Below are positions 1-6,977 of a DNA stretch of 13,855 nt, piece by piece. The DNA lies in assembly GCA_945906715.1 (NCBI GenBank), contig CAMDRK010000034.1, positions 1 to 13,855 on the forward strand. Reading direction: 5' to 3'. This DNA comes from Nitrospira lenta (GTDB lineage: Bacteria > Nitrospirota > Nitrospiria > Nitrospirales > Nitrospiraceae). The notes beneath the pieces are model-generated. The model made no database searches, had not been told where the DNA came from, and was given only the letters and a program-made list of their open reading frames with translations. A program made the position numbers and the translations under genes. Numbering within the stretch: the stretch's first letter is position 1; each line of letters starts with the position of its first letter.

Positions 1-621
1 AGAGCCGCAATGGTCAACCACGCTTACCGCTCGCGCCAGCGTGGATGGAGTCCGGAGCGTCCCGTTCAGGTGATCGGCCTGGAACAGGCTCAAGACTCAC
101 TGATGCAGGCCCAACAGAGTCTTCAGGCCTTGCGGCGGGAACTCGATACAGACTTCGCAGGTACCCTGACCATCCACCCTCCCCTGACTGCCGAATGGAT
201 GCAAGCTGATTGGACCCAGCCCCTTCCTTTTAAGGACCGCTCCCTCCATCGCATCGTCTGCAATCTGTCACTCCCATTCGTTCCCTCACCGCTGATCATG
301 ATTCGTGAGCTGTACCGCATACTCCATCCACAGGGACGGCTGATCCTCACGGTCTTCCACCCCGACACCGATCTCTCTGTTCTCTATCGCCAACATCTGC
401 ACAGGGCGAATCAAGATGAATTTAGTCCAGAAGCCCACCTCCTCTTACACTACCTGGGGCGACTCCGGGAGGCGATCCGGCATGGATTACTGCACACCTT
501 CGACCGGTCTTCACTCGCCTCGTTCCTCCGGCAAGCCGGCATCCTCGCACCTCGCATCCTTTCTGGGCTCGACGGGCACGCCCTCTTCGCCGTGATCGAG
601 AAAGATAAATCCGCTAGCTGA
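1..621 (+). CDS. SAM-dependent methyltransferase, class I (N-terminus outside window)
   Basis: C-terminal part of a Rossmann-fold class I methyltransferase. The frame is open from base 1, and the first in-window ATG (base 10) lies after the place where the glycine-rich SAM motif I should be, so the true start is probably upstream of the window. Visible pieces are the post-I strand (VQVIGLEQAQDSL, the acidic residue expected to contact the SAM ribose), the motif around DWTQPLPFKDRSLHRIVCNL (motif IV region), and RELYRILHPQGRLILTVF (the motif V/VI helix-strand typical of the Methyltransf_11 group). The substrate cannot be told from this half. It ends 98 bp before the histidine kinase start on the same strand. 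A shared transcript is possible, but nothing ties the two functions together. The methyltransferase call is firm; any specific role is unknown. Confidence 0.75.
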   Translation, partial: RAAMVNHAYRSRQRGWSPERPVQVIGLEQAQDSLMQAQQSLQALRRELDTDFAGTLTIHPPLTAEWMQADWTQPLPFKDRSLHRIVCNLSLPFVPSPLIMIRELYRILHPQGRLILTVFHPDTDLSVLYRQHLHRANQDEFSPEAHLLLHYLGRLREAIRHGLLHTFDRSSLASFLRQAGILAPRILSGLDGHALFAVIEKDKSAS

Positions 622-734
622 ACGTGCCGGTGCCGTGTATACTTCTGCCTGTACATCTTTGAACACTTAAATTTTCCATGCTCAGTCCGTAGGCCCGCAG
701 CCGAGCCACACGGTGCGCTGTGCTCCCGATAATT

Positions 735-2012
735 ATGACATCACACGCATCTGATACTGACATCATATCGCCTTCCTCCAGCACACTATTGAATATCGTG
801 ACACAGTTTGCAGCCGATCTGGGAGCCATGACCGATCTGCTGACACTCGGGAATCGCATCATCCACGAGTTGTGTCATGCAGGCGCCACGACCCATGGAG
901 TCCTGTTCCTACTCGATCGCGAACACGAATACTATCGCCGCGCCAGTATGGTTGGCGCTGTCGCGCCAGCGCTTATTCCTCCGACACTGGACATACGCCA
1001 TCCTCTCCCCCTCCATCTGCTCGGAACCAACCGGATCATGATACAGGCCGACTCGGCTGCAGATATCCAAGGCCACGACTTCGGAGTCGACACACGCGCA
1101 GCCATGGAATCCATGCAGGTCACACGCATCGTGCCACACCTCAATAAAGGCCGCCTCATCGGCTTCTCACTCCTCGGCGCAGCACAGCCTTTGGCCGGAG
1201 AAGTTGAGCCGAACAAGCTCCTGCTCGCTGCGCTGGCACAAACCGCTACGAATGCACTGGACACCATTATGCTGTACGAGGATCTCCATCATTCACACAT
1301 GCTCATGAAGCGCACAGATCGTCTGAAATCGCTTGAAACAATCGCCGGGGGCTTCGCCCATGAAATCAGAAACCCCCTCACGTCGATTAAAACCTTTGTC
1401 CAATTGGCTCCTGAACGAAAAGACGACGCTCAATTTATCCAAGAATTCAGCAAAGTGGTGCTCGACGATGTGTATCGAATCGAACGGCTCATCCAGGAAA
1501 TTCTCGATTACGCCCGCTACATGGAACCCAAGCTGACGGACGAGGACTTCAACGACATTGTTGTCTCCTGCCTCTATTTCATCGATGTCAAGGCAGACAG
1601 CTATGGGATCAAGATTGAAAAAGAGTTGGCGTCTGACCTGCCTCGTGTCATGCTGGACCGACAGCAGATCAAGCAGGTCCTCCTTAATCTTTTGCTCAAT
1701 GCCATGGACTCGATGGCAAAAGCGGGTGGGCGTTTGCGCGTGCATACCCGCAAGCTCGTGAAGCCGGGAGGGAACGTCTGGGCCCACATCGAAATCGAAG
1801 ACACGGGTGAGGGAATCCAGGAGACGAATCTCGAACATATTTTTGACCCATTTTTCACGACCAAGCACGAGAGCGGAGAACACGAAGGAACGGGATTGGG
1901 CTTGACGATCGTCCATCAAATTATTCAAGAACATCATGGCGAGATCCGAGTGAAAAGCTCGGTCGGCGTCGGCACGACATTTTTCGTGAGCCTGCCCGCG
2001 TTACCCGCATAG
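735..2012 (+). CDS. Soluble GAF-domain sensor histidine kinase
   Basis: Two-component sensor kinase without transmembrane segments, so it should sense a cytoplasmic signal. Numbered from the ATG at 735, residues ~20-180 look like a GAF fold. Next comes the HisKA dimerisation domain with the H-box GGFAHEIRNPLTSIKTF (phospho-acceptor His209). The HATPase domain follows, with N-box NLLLNAMDSM (Asn322), G1 DTGEGI (356-361), F-box FDPFFTTK (370-377) and G2 GTGLGL (385-390). All ATP-binding and phosphotransfer motifs are intact. An in-frame GTG at 720 would add five residues; neither start has a recognisable Shine-Dalgarno, so ATG 735 is preferred only for the codon. The stop is 13 bp before the sigma-54 response regulator, which is the expected phosphorylation partner, and the H-box resembles NtrB/ZraS-type kinases that pair with such regulators. 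The GAF ligand is not predictable. Confidence 0.9.
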   Translation: MTSHASDTDIISPSSSTLLNIVTQFAADLGAMTDLLTLGNRIIHELCHAGATTHGVLFLLDREHEYYRRASMVGAVAPALIPPTLDIRHPLPLHLLGTNRIMIQADSAADIQGHDFGVDTRAAMESMQVTRIVPHLNKGRLIGFSLLGAAQPLAGEVEPNKLLLAALAQTATNALDTIMLYEDLHHSHMLMKRTDRLKSLETIAGGFAHEIRNPLTSIKTFVQLAPERKDDAQFIQEFSKVVLDDVYRIERLIQEILDYARYMEPKLTDEDFNDIVVSCLYFIDVKADSYGIKIEKELASDLPRVMLDRQQIKQVLLNLLLNAMDSMAKAGGRLRVHTRKLVKPGGNVWAHIEIEDTGEGIQETNLEHIFDPFFTTKHESGEHEGTGLGLTIVHQIIQEHHGEIRVKSSVGVGTTFFVSLPALPA

Positions 2013-2025
2013 CCATCAACACCCT

Positions 2026-3453
2026 ATGGACACTAGCATGAAAAAACGAGTGCTGTTGATCGATGATGAGGCCCGGGTTCGGACCTCATTGAAGGCAGTA
2101 CTGGAACCGACCTACGAAACGATCCAAGCCGCCGATGCCCAGGAAGGCCTCGATCTATTTCGCAAGGAAGCTCCTCACCTGGTCCTTCTGGATGTGATCC
2201 TGCCTGGCACCGACGGGCTGTCAGTACTCCAAACCATACGCGCCGAGGACCGGACGGCGCCGGTGATCATGCTGACAGGAACAAAATCTGTCAAAACCGC
2301 CGTCGATGCGATGAAGTTCGGCGCAGCCGACTACCTCTCCAAACCCTTCGACGTGGAAGAACTCCGCCTAATCGTCGAACGCGCGCTCAGCGACCAGGAA
2401 CTCCAACGAGAAGTCAAACAACTCCGTGCGCAAGTCGTTCGGCGCTATGCCTTTCATAACCTGATCGGCAAGAGCCCGTCGATGCAGGATATCTACACCA
2501 AGATCGAACAAGTCGCCGACAGCCGCACGACAGTCCTGATCGGCGGCGAGAGCGGCACGGGCAAGGAACTGGTCGCCAAGGCGCTCCACTACAATAGCGG
2601 CAGGCGTGAGCGCCCCTTCATTGCGCTGAACTGCGCAGCCCTTCCTGAAACGCTCATCGAGAGTGAGCTGTTCGGTCATGAAAAAGGCTCGTTTACGGAT
2701 GCCACGGCCCGTCGAGTCGGGCAATTCGAACTCGCCAATACCGGCACGCTCTTCCTCGACGAGATCGGCGACCTCAGCGCCATGACGCAAGCCAAGCTGC
2801 TGCGCGTCTTGCAAGAACGAGAGTTCACCAGAGTCGGTGGCGTACAATCCATCAAGGTGGATGTGCGTATCGTCACGGCGACGAACCAGAATCTCGAAGA
2901 CCTCGTTCGCAAGGGACAATTCCGAGAAGACCTCTACTACCGCATCAACGTCATTGCGCTGTATTTGCCTCCCCTCCGGGAGCGCGGTGAGGACATTCCA
3001 CTCCTCGCCAAACATTTTCTGGCCAAACGTATCGAAGAAGACCGTCGGACCCCCCAAGAGTTCTCCAAAGAGGCCATCGATCTTCTATCCCGCTATCCCT
3101 GGCCAGGCAATGTTCGGGAGATGGAGAACATCATCGAACAGGCGTTCATTTGGTCCAAGGGATCGGACATCATCACACCCGAACATCTCCCGGCCGTTCT
3201 CAAGAACGACTCCCGGTCCTCCTCACTTCGTGACGACACGCTCGCCGGGCGACTGTCGCTTGAAAAAGCCGTCATGGAATTTGAGCGAGAAATTATCTTG
3301 GATGCCCTCAAGCGAACGAACTACATCCAAACTCATGCCGCCAACCTGCTGGGAATCAGCCGTCGGATGCTCAAGTACCGCATGGACACGCTGGGAATCG
3401 GACGTCCGGATCAGGAAGTCAGCGCCGAACCTCCAGCCGTAGTGCAGGAATAG
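2026..3453 (+). CDS. NtrC-family sigma-54-dependent response regulator
   Basis: Complete three-domain bacterial enhancer-binding protein (475 aa). The receiver domain (~7-120) has acidic pocket DDE (13-15), phospho-acceptor Asp56 in LLDVILPGTDG, Thr84 and Lys106. The AAA+ domain (~145-375) has Walker A GGESGTGKE (Lys180), the sigma-54 contact loop GSFTDA (221-226), Walker B TLFLDEIGDL (Asp245-Glu246), a likely arginine-finger segment FREDLYYRINV, and the sensor II segment YPWPGNVREMEN. A C-terminal Fis-type helix-turn-helix (~430-460, AANLLGISRRMLKYRM) binds upstream enhancers. The contact loop deviates from the classical GAFTGA. An in-frame ATG at 2038 (MKKRVLLIDDE) is an equally good start, as neither has a visible ribosome site. 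It is transcribed with the adjacent kinase; target promoters probably include the -24/-12 site just downstream. Confidence 0.95.
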   Translation: MDTSMKKRVLLIDDEARVRTSLKAVLEPTYETIQAADAQEGLDLFRKEAPHLVLLDVILPGTDGLSVLQTIRAEDRTAPVIMLTGTKSVKTAVDAMKFGAADYLSKPFDVEELRLIVERALSDQELQREVKQLRAQVVRRYAFHNLIGKSPSMQDIYTKIEQVADSRTTVLIGGESGTGKELVAKALHYNSGRRERPFIALNCAALPETLIESELFGHEKGSFTDATARRVGQFELANTGTLFLDEIGDLSAMTQAKLLRVLQEREFTRVGGVQSIKVDVRIVTATNQNLEDLVRKGQFREDLYYRINVIALYLPPLRERGEDIPLLAKHFLAKRIEEDRRTPQEFSKEAIDLLSRYPWPGNVREMENIIEQAFIWSKGSDIITPEHLPAVLKNDSRSSSLRDDTLAGRLSLEKAVMEFEREIILDALKRTNYIQTHAANLLGISRRMLKYRMDTLGIGRPDQEVSAEPPAVVQE

Positions 3454-3462
3454 CACAGGTAT

Positions 3463-3484
3463 CGCATTTCACTGCGTCTTTTTT
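3463..3484 (+). terminator. Weak candidate intrinsic terminator after the response regulator
   Basis: A short GC stem CGCA/TGCG (3463-3466 and 3473-3476) around a 6-nt loop is followed two bases later by six T residues (3479-3484). It lies 10 bp after the response-regulator stop, the right place to separate it from the downstream gene, which has its own promoter candidate. The 4-bp stem is short for an efficient terminator, so this is tentative. Confidence 0.3.
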
Positions 3485-3578
3485 GCACAGTTCGTATGAA
3501 GTTTCCTGCTGCGATACGTAGTGTTGCGTTCAAGAAAACTACATATGGGCCCCCATCATGGACAAGCCACACTCCATT

Positions 3579-3597
3579 GAGTTAGTGCTGCTAACTC
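3579..3597. promoter_or_regulatory. Perfect inverted repeat, candidate operator
   Basis: GAGTTAG (3579-3585) and CTAACTC (3591-3597) form a perfect 7-bp dyad separated by 5 bp (TGCTG). It lies 7 bp upstream of the -24 element of the putative sigma-54 promoter. No T-tract follows, so it is unlikely to be a terminator. It could be the binding site of the adjacent NtrC-type regulator or of another dimeric regulator. At about -52 to -34 from the predicted transcription start it is closer than usual for an enhancer. Confidence 0.45.
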
Positions 3598-3604
3598 GCT
3601 GAAA

Positions 3605-3621
3605 TGGAACAAGAATTGCTT
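3605..3621 (+). promoter_or_regulatory. Putative sigma-54 (-24/-12) promoter
   Basis: TGGAAC (3605-3610), five bases, then TTGCTT (3616-3621). The GG and GC dinucleotides are exactly 12 positions apart (G3606 to G3618), as required by the consensus TGGCAC-N5-TTGCW; the visible deviation in the -24 box is C to A. Transcription would start near 3631, giving a leader of about 23 nt with the ribosome site AGAGGA before the GTG at 3654. The gene immediately upstream encodes a sigma-54 activator, which strengthens the call. Not tested against the background frequency of such matches. Confidence 0.6.
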
Positions 3622-3653
3622 CGAATGTACGTAGTTGGCCATAGAGGACACCT

Positions 3654-4793
3654 GTGAACGTATTTGCGACTGCGGAATCGATGAAGAATAAGCCGACCCT
3701 GCTCGTCATCGACGATGAGGCGGGACCTCGTGACGCGCTCAAAGTGATTCTCCGCCCCTTTTTCAATGTTGAGACAGCGGAATCAGGTAGTGCAGCGATA
3801 CGCCTCCTGAATTCACAGCGGATTGATCTCATCACCCTCGATCAAAAGCTTCCAGATCGCCAGGGCCTGGATTTGCTTCAGGACATCAAGCAACACCACG
3901 CCGACGTTGAGGTCATCATCATCACCGGATACGGAAGCTTAAAGTCTGCCATGGAAGGGATACGCCATGGCGCCGCAGGCTACCTGCTCAAACCGTTCAA
4001 CGTTACGGAATTGCTTTCGCTCGTCAAACAGACAATCGAAAAGAAGCAACGGCTCGATTTCCTCAGGCATTGTATCGGGACAACAACCGGCCTCTGGGGA
4101 TCCGAAACCGAAAGCGCGCAAGCGTGGAAGGAATTGTTTGCGGGATACCAGGCGATCGGAAAGCCTGCATCAGATCATACCTCCGGCGCTGAGCAAACGT
4201 CGGACCCTCTTCCGTTGCTCTCCGACCTGCTTGAAGCCAAGGATCGCCAGTTACTCAACCACTGCAGCCGAGTCAGTTTCTACGCCACGCTCTTGGCCAA
4301 CCGCATCAACCTGACCGCCGCTGAACAGAAATCGTTGGCGTTGGGAGCATTCCTCCATGACATCGGCAAGATCGGGCCTGAACCCTATCGATTTGCCGAC
4401 GATGAAATCGTTGCGACCGGAGAATCGATCGGCAATCGGCATCACCCGGAGCAGGGCGCGAAGCTCGTGTCCCCGTTGGGCCTTCCGGCTGAGGTGGGAC
4501 AGATTATTGCTTATCACCATGAACGGTGGGATGGGTCAGGTTACCCATTTGGACTTCAAAAAGAAGGAATCCCTCAATTGGCTCGCATTGTCTGTCTGGC
4601 GCAAACCTTCGACCATCTGACCGCGGAACTTCCTGACAGAACACCCCTCTCGATTGATGACGCCTGCCAACAGATGCTGTCGTATGCCGGCACCCACTTC
4701 GAACCGAAATTGACCGAACTCTTTTCCCGCGTCATTCAGGAATGCAAGGCGTCCCTCCCTGCCATGGCGATAGCGACTTCCCCGACCGACTAA
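3654..4793 (+). CDS. Response regulator with C-terminal HD-GYP-like domain
   Basis: 379-aa receiver/HD-GYP fusion, the architecture of RpfG-type cyclic-di-GMP phosphodiesterases. The receiver (~14-130) has DDE (20-22), phospho-acceptor Asp63 in ITLDQKLPDRQG, Thr91 and Lys113. A variable linker (~132-190) follows. The HD domain has the first His (203) in NHCSRV, HDIGKI (His235-Asp236), RHHPEQG (263-264), HHERWDGSGYP (288-298, containing GYP), but CLAQTFDHL at 314-322, where the metal-binding Asp of motif V is replaced by Gln317. Activity as a phosphodiesterase is therefore uncertain; it may bind cyclic-di-GMP or act through protein contacts. The GTG start at 3654 is chosen because AGAGGA sits 5 bp before it; ATG 3681 is the alternative. 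It ends 29 bp before the convergent recN stop. Confidence 0.88.
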   Translation: MNVFATAESMKNKPTLLVIDDEAGPRDALKVILRPFFNVETAESGSAAIRLLNSQRIDLITLDQKLPDRQGLDLLQDIKQHHADVEVIIITGYGSLKSAMEGIRHGAAGYLLKPFNVTELLSLVKQTIEKKQRLDFLRHCIGTTTGLWGSETESAQAWKELFAGYQAIGKPASDHTSGAEQTSDPLPLLSDLLEAKDRQLLNHCSRVSFYATLLANRINLTAAEQKSLALGAFLHDIGKIGPEPYRFADDEIVATGESIGNRHHPEQGAKLVSPLGLPAEVGQIIAYHHERWDGSGYPFGLQKEGIPQLARIVCLAQTFDHLTAELPDRTPLSIDDACQQMLSYAGTHFEPKLTELFSRVIQECKASLPAMAIATSPTD

Positions 4794-4822
4794 TCAGAAA
4801 TTTGTTTATTTGGTTAACCAGA

Positions 4823-6514
4823 CTATTCGGACCGCTTTCCCTTCGCTCCTGCAATGAGTTCCGCTGCCGTTTCACGCACCTTTTTTGTAACGGTCAGACC
4901 GCCCAACATTCTGGCGATTTCCTCTTCTCGTCCCATCCCCTTGAGCGCTTTGACCGAGGTGGATGTCCGTCGACTCTCCAATCCCTTTTCCACCAGCAGA
5001 TGATGCTCCGCCTGGGACGCGACCTGCGGAAGATGAGTGATGCAAAATACTTGATGAAACGATCCGAGTTTGCGTAATCTCGTTCCCATAGCCGCAGCGA
5101 CTGCCCCACCGACTCCCGTATCGATTTCATCGAAGACCAAAACCGGAACCTGATCCATCTCGGCCAATACCGTCTTGAGCGCCAGCATGATACGCGAGAG
5201 TTCTCCGCCGGACGCCACCCGGCCCAGAGGCCTCGGCGGTTCACCAGGATTACTTGAAAGCAGAAACTCGACCCGGTCACGTCCCGCCGATCCAAGTCCC
5301 TCGACCGACTCATCGCTCGATACCGTGACCTGAAAGATTGCCTGCTCCATTTTTAGCGCGGCCAACTCCGCTCCCACCAGCGTCATCATTCGCTTGGCCG
5401 CATCAATTCGCTTTTTGGACAGCTGCTGCGCCAGCGTGTGAAGCAGTTGAACCTCTTCATCCAGACGCGCGGCTATCTCAGCAGTTCTCTCTTCATGGCT
5501 GCCCAATAGCTGAAGCTCCTCCTGCGCCCGACTGCCGGTCGCAATTACCGCCTCGACCGACCCTCCATACTTTTTCTTCAACTGTTGGATCAAGTCGAGT
5601 CGGTCTTCTACGACAGCCTGCCGGTCAGGATCGGCCTCTAACTGTTCCGCATAATCGCGCAACTGCCCGGCAAGTTCTTTAAGTTGGATCGCCGACACCG
5701 CAGCAGCCTGTTGACAAGCACCCATCGACGGATCGGTCTGGGCCAGTTCTGCAAGGGCTCGCCCGATCCGCCCCAGCCTGGTAAGGACAGCCTGCTCGTC
5801 ATCCTGTAACTCGACATGAGCCTCGTGAGCCAATTCCCTGAGCCGCTGCGCATGGACCAGCCGAAGCCGCTCACTACGGAGCAACTCATCTTCATCAGGC
5901 AACAGGCCGGCTTGTTGGATCTCCTGGGCCTGGAAGCGCAACATATCTTCACGTCTTGCACGATCGGCGGCGTCGCTCTGCAAAGCATCCAACTGCGCGC
6001 GTAATTCCCTCCAGCTCTGGTAGGTCTGTTCATACCTCCCACGCAGATCGTAAAGGCGTCCGAACGCATCGAGGGCATCTAATTGCTTGGCAGTGGCCAG
6101 GAGCGATTGCTGCTCATGCTGGCCATGGATATCGACGAGAGTGCCCCCCAGTTCTTCGAGCACACGCAGAGGGCAGAGACTGCCATTGACATACACTCGA
6201 TGGCGGCCCGATCTGGAAAGCACGCGTCGAAGAATCAACTCAGACTCGTTCGGACCGATGATGTCGTGGAGCCGCAGGCGTTGAAGGAGTGGATGGCTGT
6301 CCGGGAGATGAAAGGCCGCTTCAAGCTGAGCCTCGTCTTCTCCGGTACGGATTTGGTCGGTCGAGGCTCGTCCGCCGACCAACAGGGCGATGGCGTCGAT
6401 GAGGAGAGATTTACCGGCGCCGGTCTCACCGGTCAGGACTGTAAACCCGGAATGAAATTGAAGGCTCAGCTGCTCAATGAGCGCGAAATTGACAATGCGC
6501 AACTCGGCGAGCAT
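4823..6514 (-). CDS. recN: DNA repair protein RecN
   Basis: SMC-like ATPase acting early in recombinational repair of double-strand breaks. The 563-aa length is normal for RecN. The start MLAELRIVNFALIEQL is the family's characteristic N-terminus and fixes the ATG at 6514, although no Shine-Dalgarno is obvious. Walker A is GETGAGKS (29-36). The middle (~150-390) is charged, Leu/Ala/Gln-rich coiled coil. The ABC signature SGGELSRIMLALK starts at 435, Walker B VLVFDEIDTGVGG ends in Asp462-Glu463, and the following HLPQVA (His494 region) is the conserved switch histidine segment. It is the last gene of the minus-strand block, 24 bp after trxA, so probably read from the same transcript. Any SOS box is not visible in the short upstream gap. 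Confidence 0.97.
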   Translation of the reverse strand: MLAELRIVNFALIEQLSLQFHSGFTVLTGETGAGKSLLIDAIALLVGGRASTDQIRTGEDEAQLEAAFHLPDSHPLLQRLRLHDIIGPNESELILRRVLSRSGRHRVYVNGSLCPLRVLEELGGTLVDIHGQHEQQSLLATAKQLDALDAFGRLYDLRGRYEQTYQSWRELRAQLDALQSDAADRARREDMLRFQAQEIQQAGLLPDEDELLRSERLRLVHAQRLRELAHEAHVELQDDEQAVLTRLGRIGRALAELAQTDPSMGACQQAAAVSAIQLKELAGQLRDYAEQLEADPDRQAVVEDRLDLIQQLKKKYGGSVEAVIATGSRAQEELQLLGSHEERTAEIAARLDEEVQLLHTLAQQLSKKRIDAAKRMMTLVGAELAALKMEQAIFQVTVSSDESVEGLGSAGRDRVEFLLSSNPGEPPRPLGRVASGGELSRIMLALKTVLAEMDQVPVLVFDEIDTGVGGAVAAAMGTRLRKLGSFHQVFCITHLPQVASQAEHHLLVEKGLESRRTSTSVKALKGMGREEEIARMLGGLTVTKKVRETAAELIAGAKGKRSE

Positions 6515-6538
6515 TGCGGCAGGTGACTACAATCCTTA

Positions 6539-6886
6539 TTAGGCTGAGCCGGCTGGTTGCGCCAGCAGCGAATCGATCATGTCCTTGAACTGCCGCTTCG
6601 GTCGAGCGCCAACGAGCTTTTCCACGACCTGCCCGTTCTTGAAAAACAGAATGGTCGGGATGCTCATCACCTGATAACGGCCTGCGACTTCCGGATTTTC
6701 ATCGGTATTGAGCTTCCGCACCTTCATCTTCCCCGCATACTCTTTGCCCAATTCCTCAACGATCGGAGCGACCATTTGGCAAGGACCACACCAGACGGCC
6801 CAAAAATCTACCATCACGAGTTCGGAAGACTTCATGACCTCTGCATCCCACGTCGCATCTTCGACTTTCAGTGCATCACCTGCCAC
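6539..6886 (-). CDS. trxA: Thioredoxin
   Basis: Cytoplasmic thiol-disulfide reductant of 115 aa, with the canonical redox site WCGPC at 32-36 and the cis-proline loop SIPTILFF (Pro77), i.e. a standard TrxA fold. The start is the GTG at 6886: AGGAGG (6895-6900) stands 8 bp upstream, and the protein then begins MAGDALKVEDATW, matching the usual thioredoxin N-terminus. An upstream ATG (6994) in the same frame would add 36 residues unlike any thioredoxin and would overlap the lptD end, so it is rejected. It lies between lptD (91 bp upstream) and recN (24 bp downstream). A sigma-70-type promoter candidate in the lptD-trxA gap suggests expression partly independent of the genes before it. Confidence 0.95.
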   Translation of the reverse strand: MAGDALKVEDATWDAEVMKSSELVMVDFWAVWCGPCQMVAPIVEELGKEYAGKMKVRKLNTDENPEVAGRYQVMSIPTILFFKNGQVVEKLVGARPKRQFKDMIDSLLAQPAGSA

Positions 6887-6894
6887 GTCACATT

Positions 6895-6900
6895 CCTCCT
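6895..6900 (-). promoter_or_regulatory. Ribosome binding site of trxA
   Basis: The plus strand reads CCTCCT, i.e. a perfect AGGAGG on the coding strand, 8 bp before the GTG at 6886. It decides the thioredoxin start against the longer in-frame alternative. Confidence 0.85.
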
Positions 6901-6938
6901 TAGCTGAGCACACGTAAATCTCAGAACTGGTGCGGCAT

Positions 6939-6966
6939 CGTATACCAGCCCCCTTCGAGGAGTCAA
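6939..6966 (-). promoter_or_regulatory. Candidate sigma-70-type promoter of trxA
   Basis: On the minus strand TTGACT (plus 6961-6966) is followed after 16 bp by TATACG (plus 6939-6944); shifting by two bases gives TACGAT at 18 bp spacing. The -35 matches 5 of 6 consensus bases and the -10 four of 6. Predicted transcription start near 6932, about 45 nt before the GTG. It lies within the lptD-trxA gap, suggesting trxA-recN can be expressed separately. Confidence 0.5.
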
Positions 6967-6977
6967 ATCGGCTCAGC

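Noticed and set aside
636..665. TATACT and TTGAAC boxes upstream of the kinase as a sigma-70 promoter
   Set aside because: The order and spacing of the hexamers do not fit a -35/-10 pair.
1293..1937. 214-codon open frame on the minus strand
   Set aside because: Antisense to the kinase domains; no ribosome site and no family resemblance.
2368..3057. 229-codon open frame on the minus strand
   Set aside because: Antisense to the AAA+ domain of the response regulator, where the coding strand is unambiguous.
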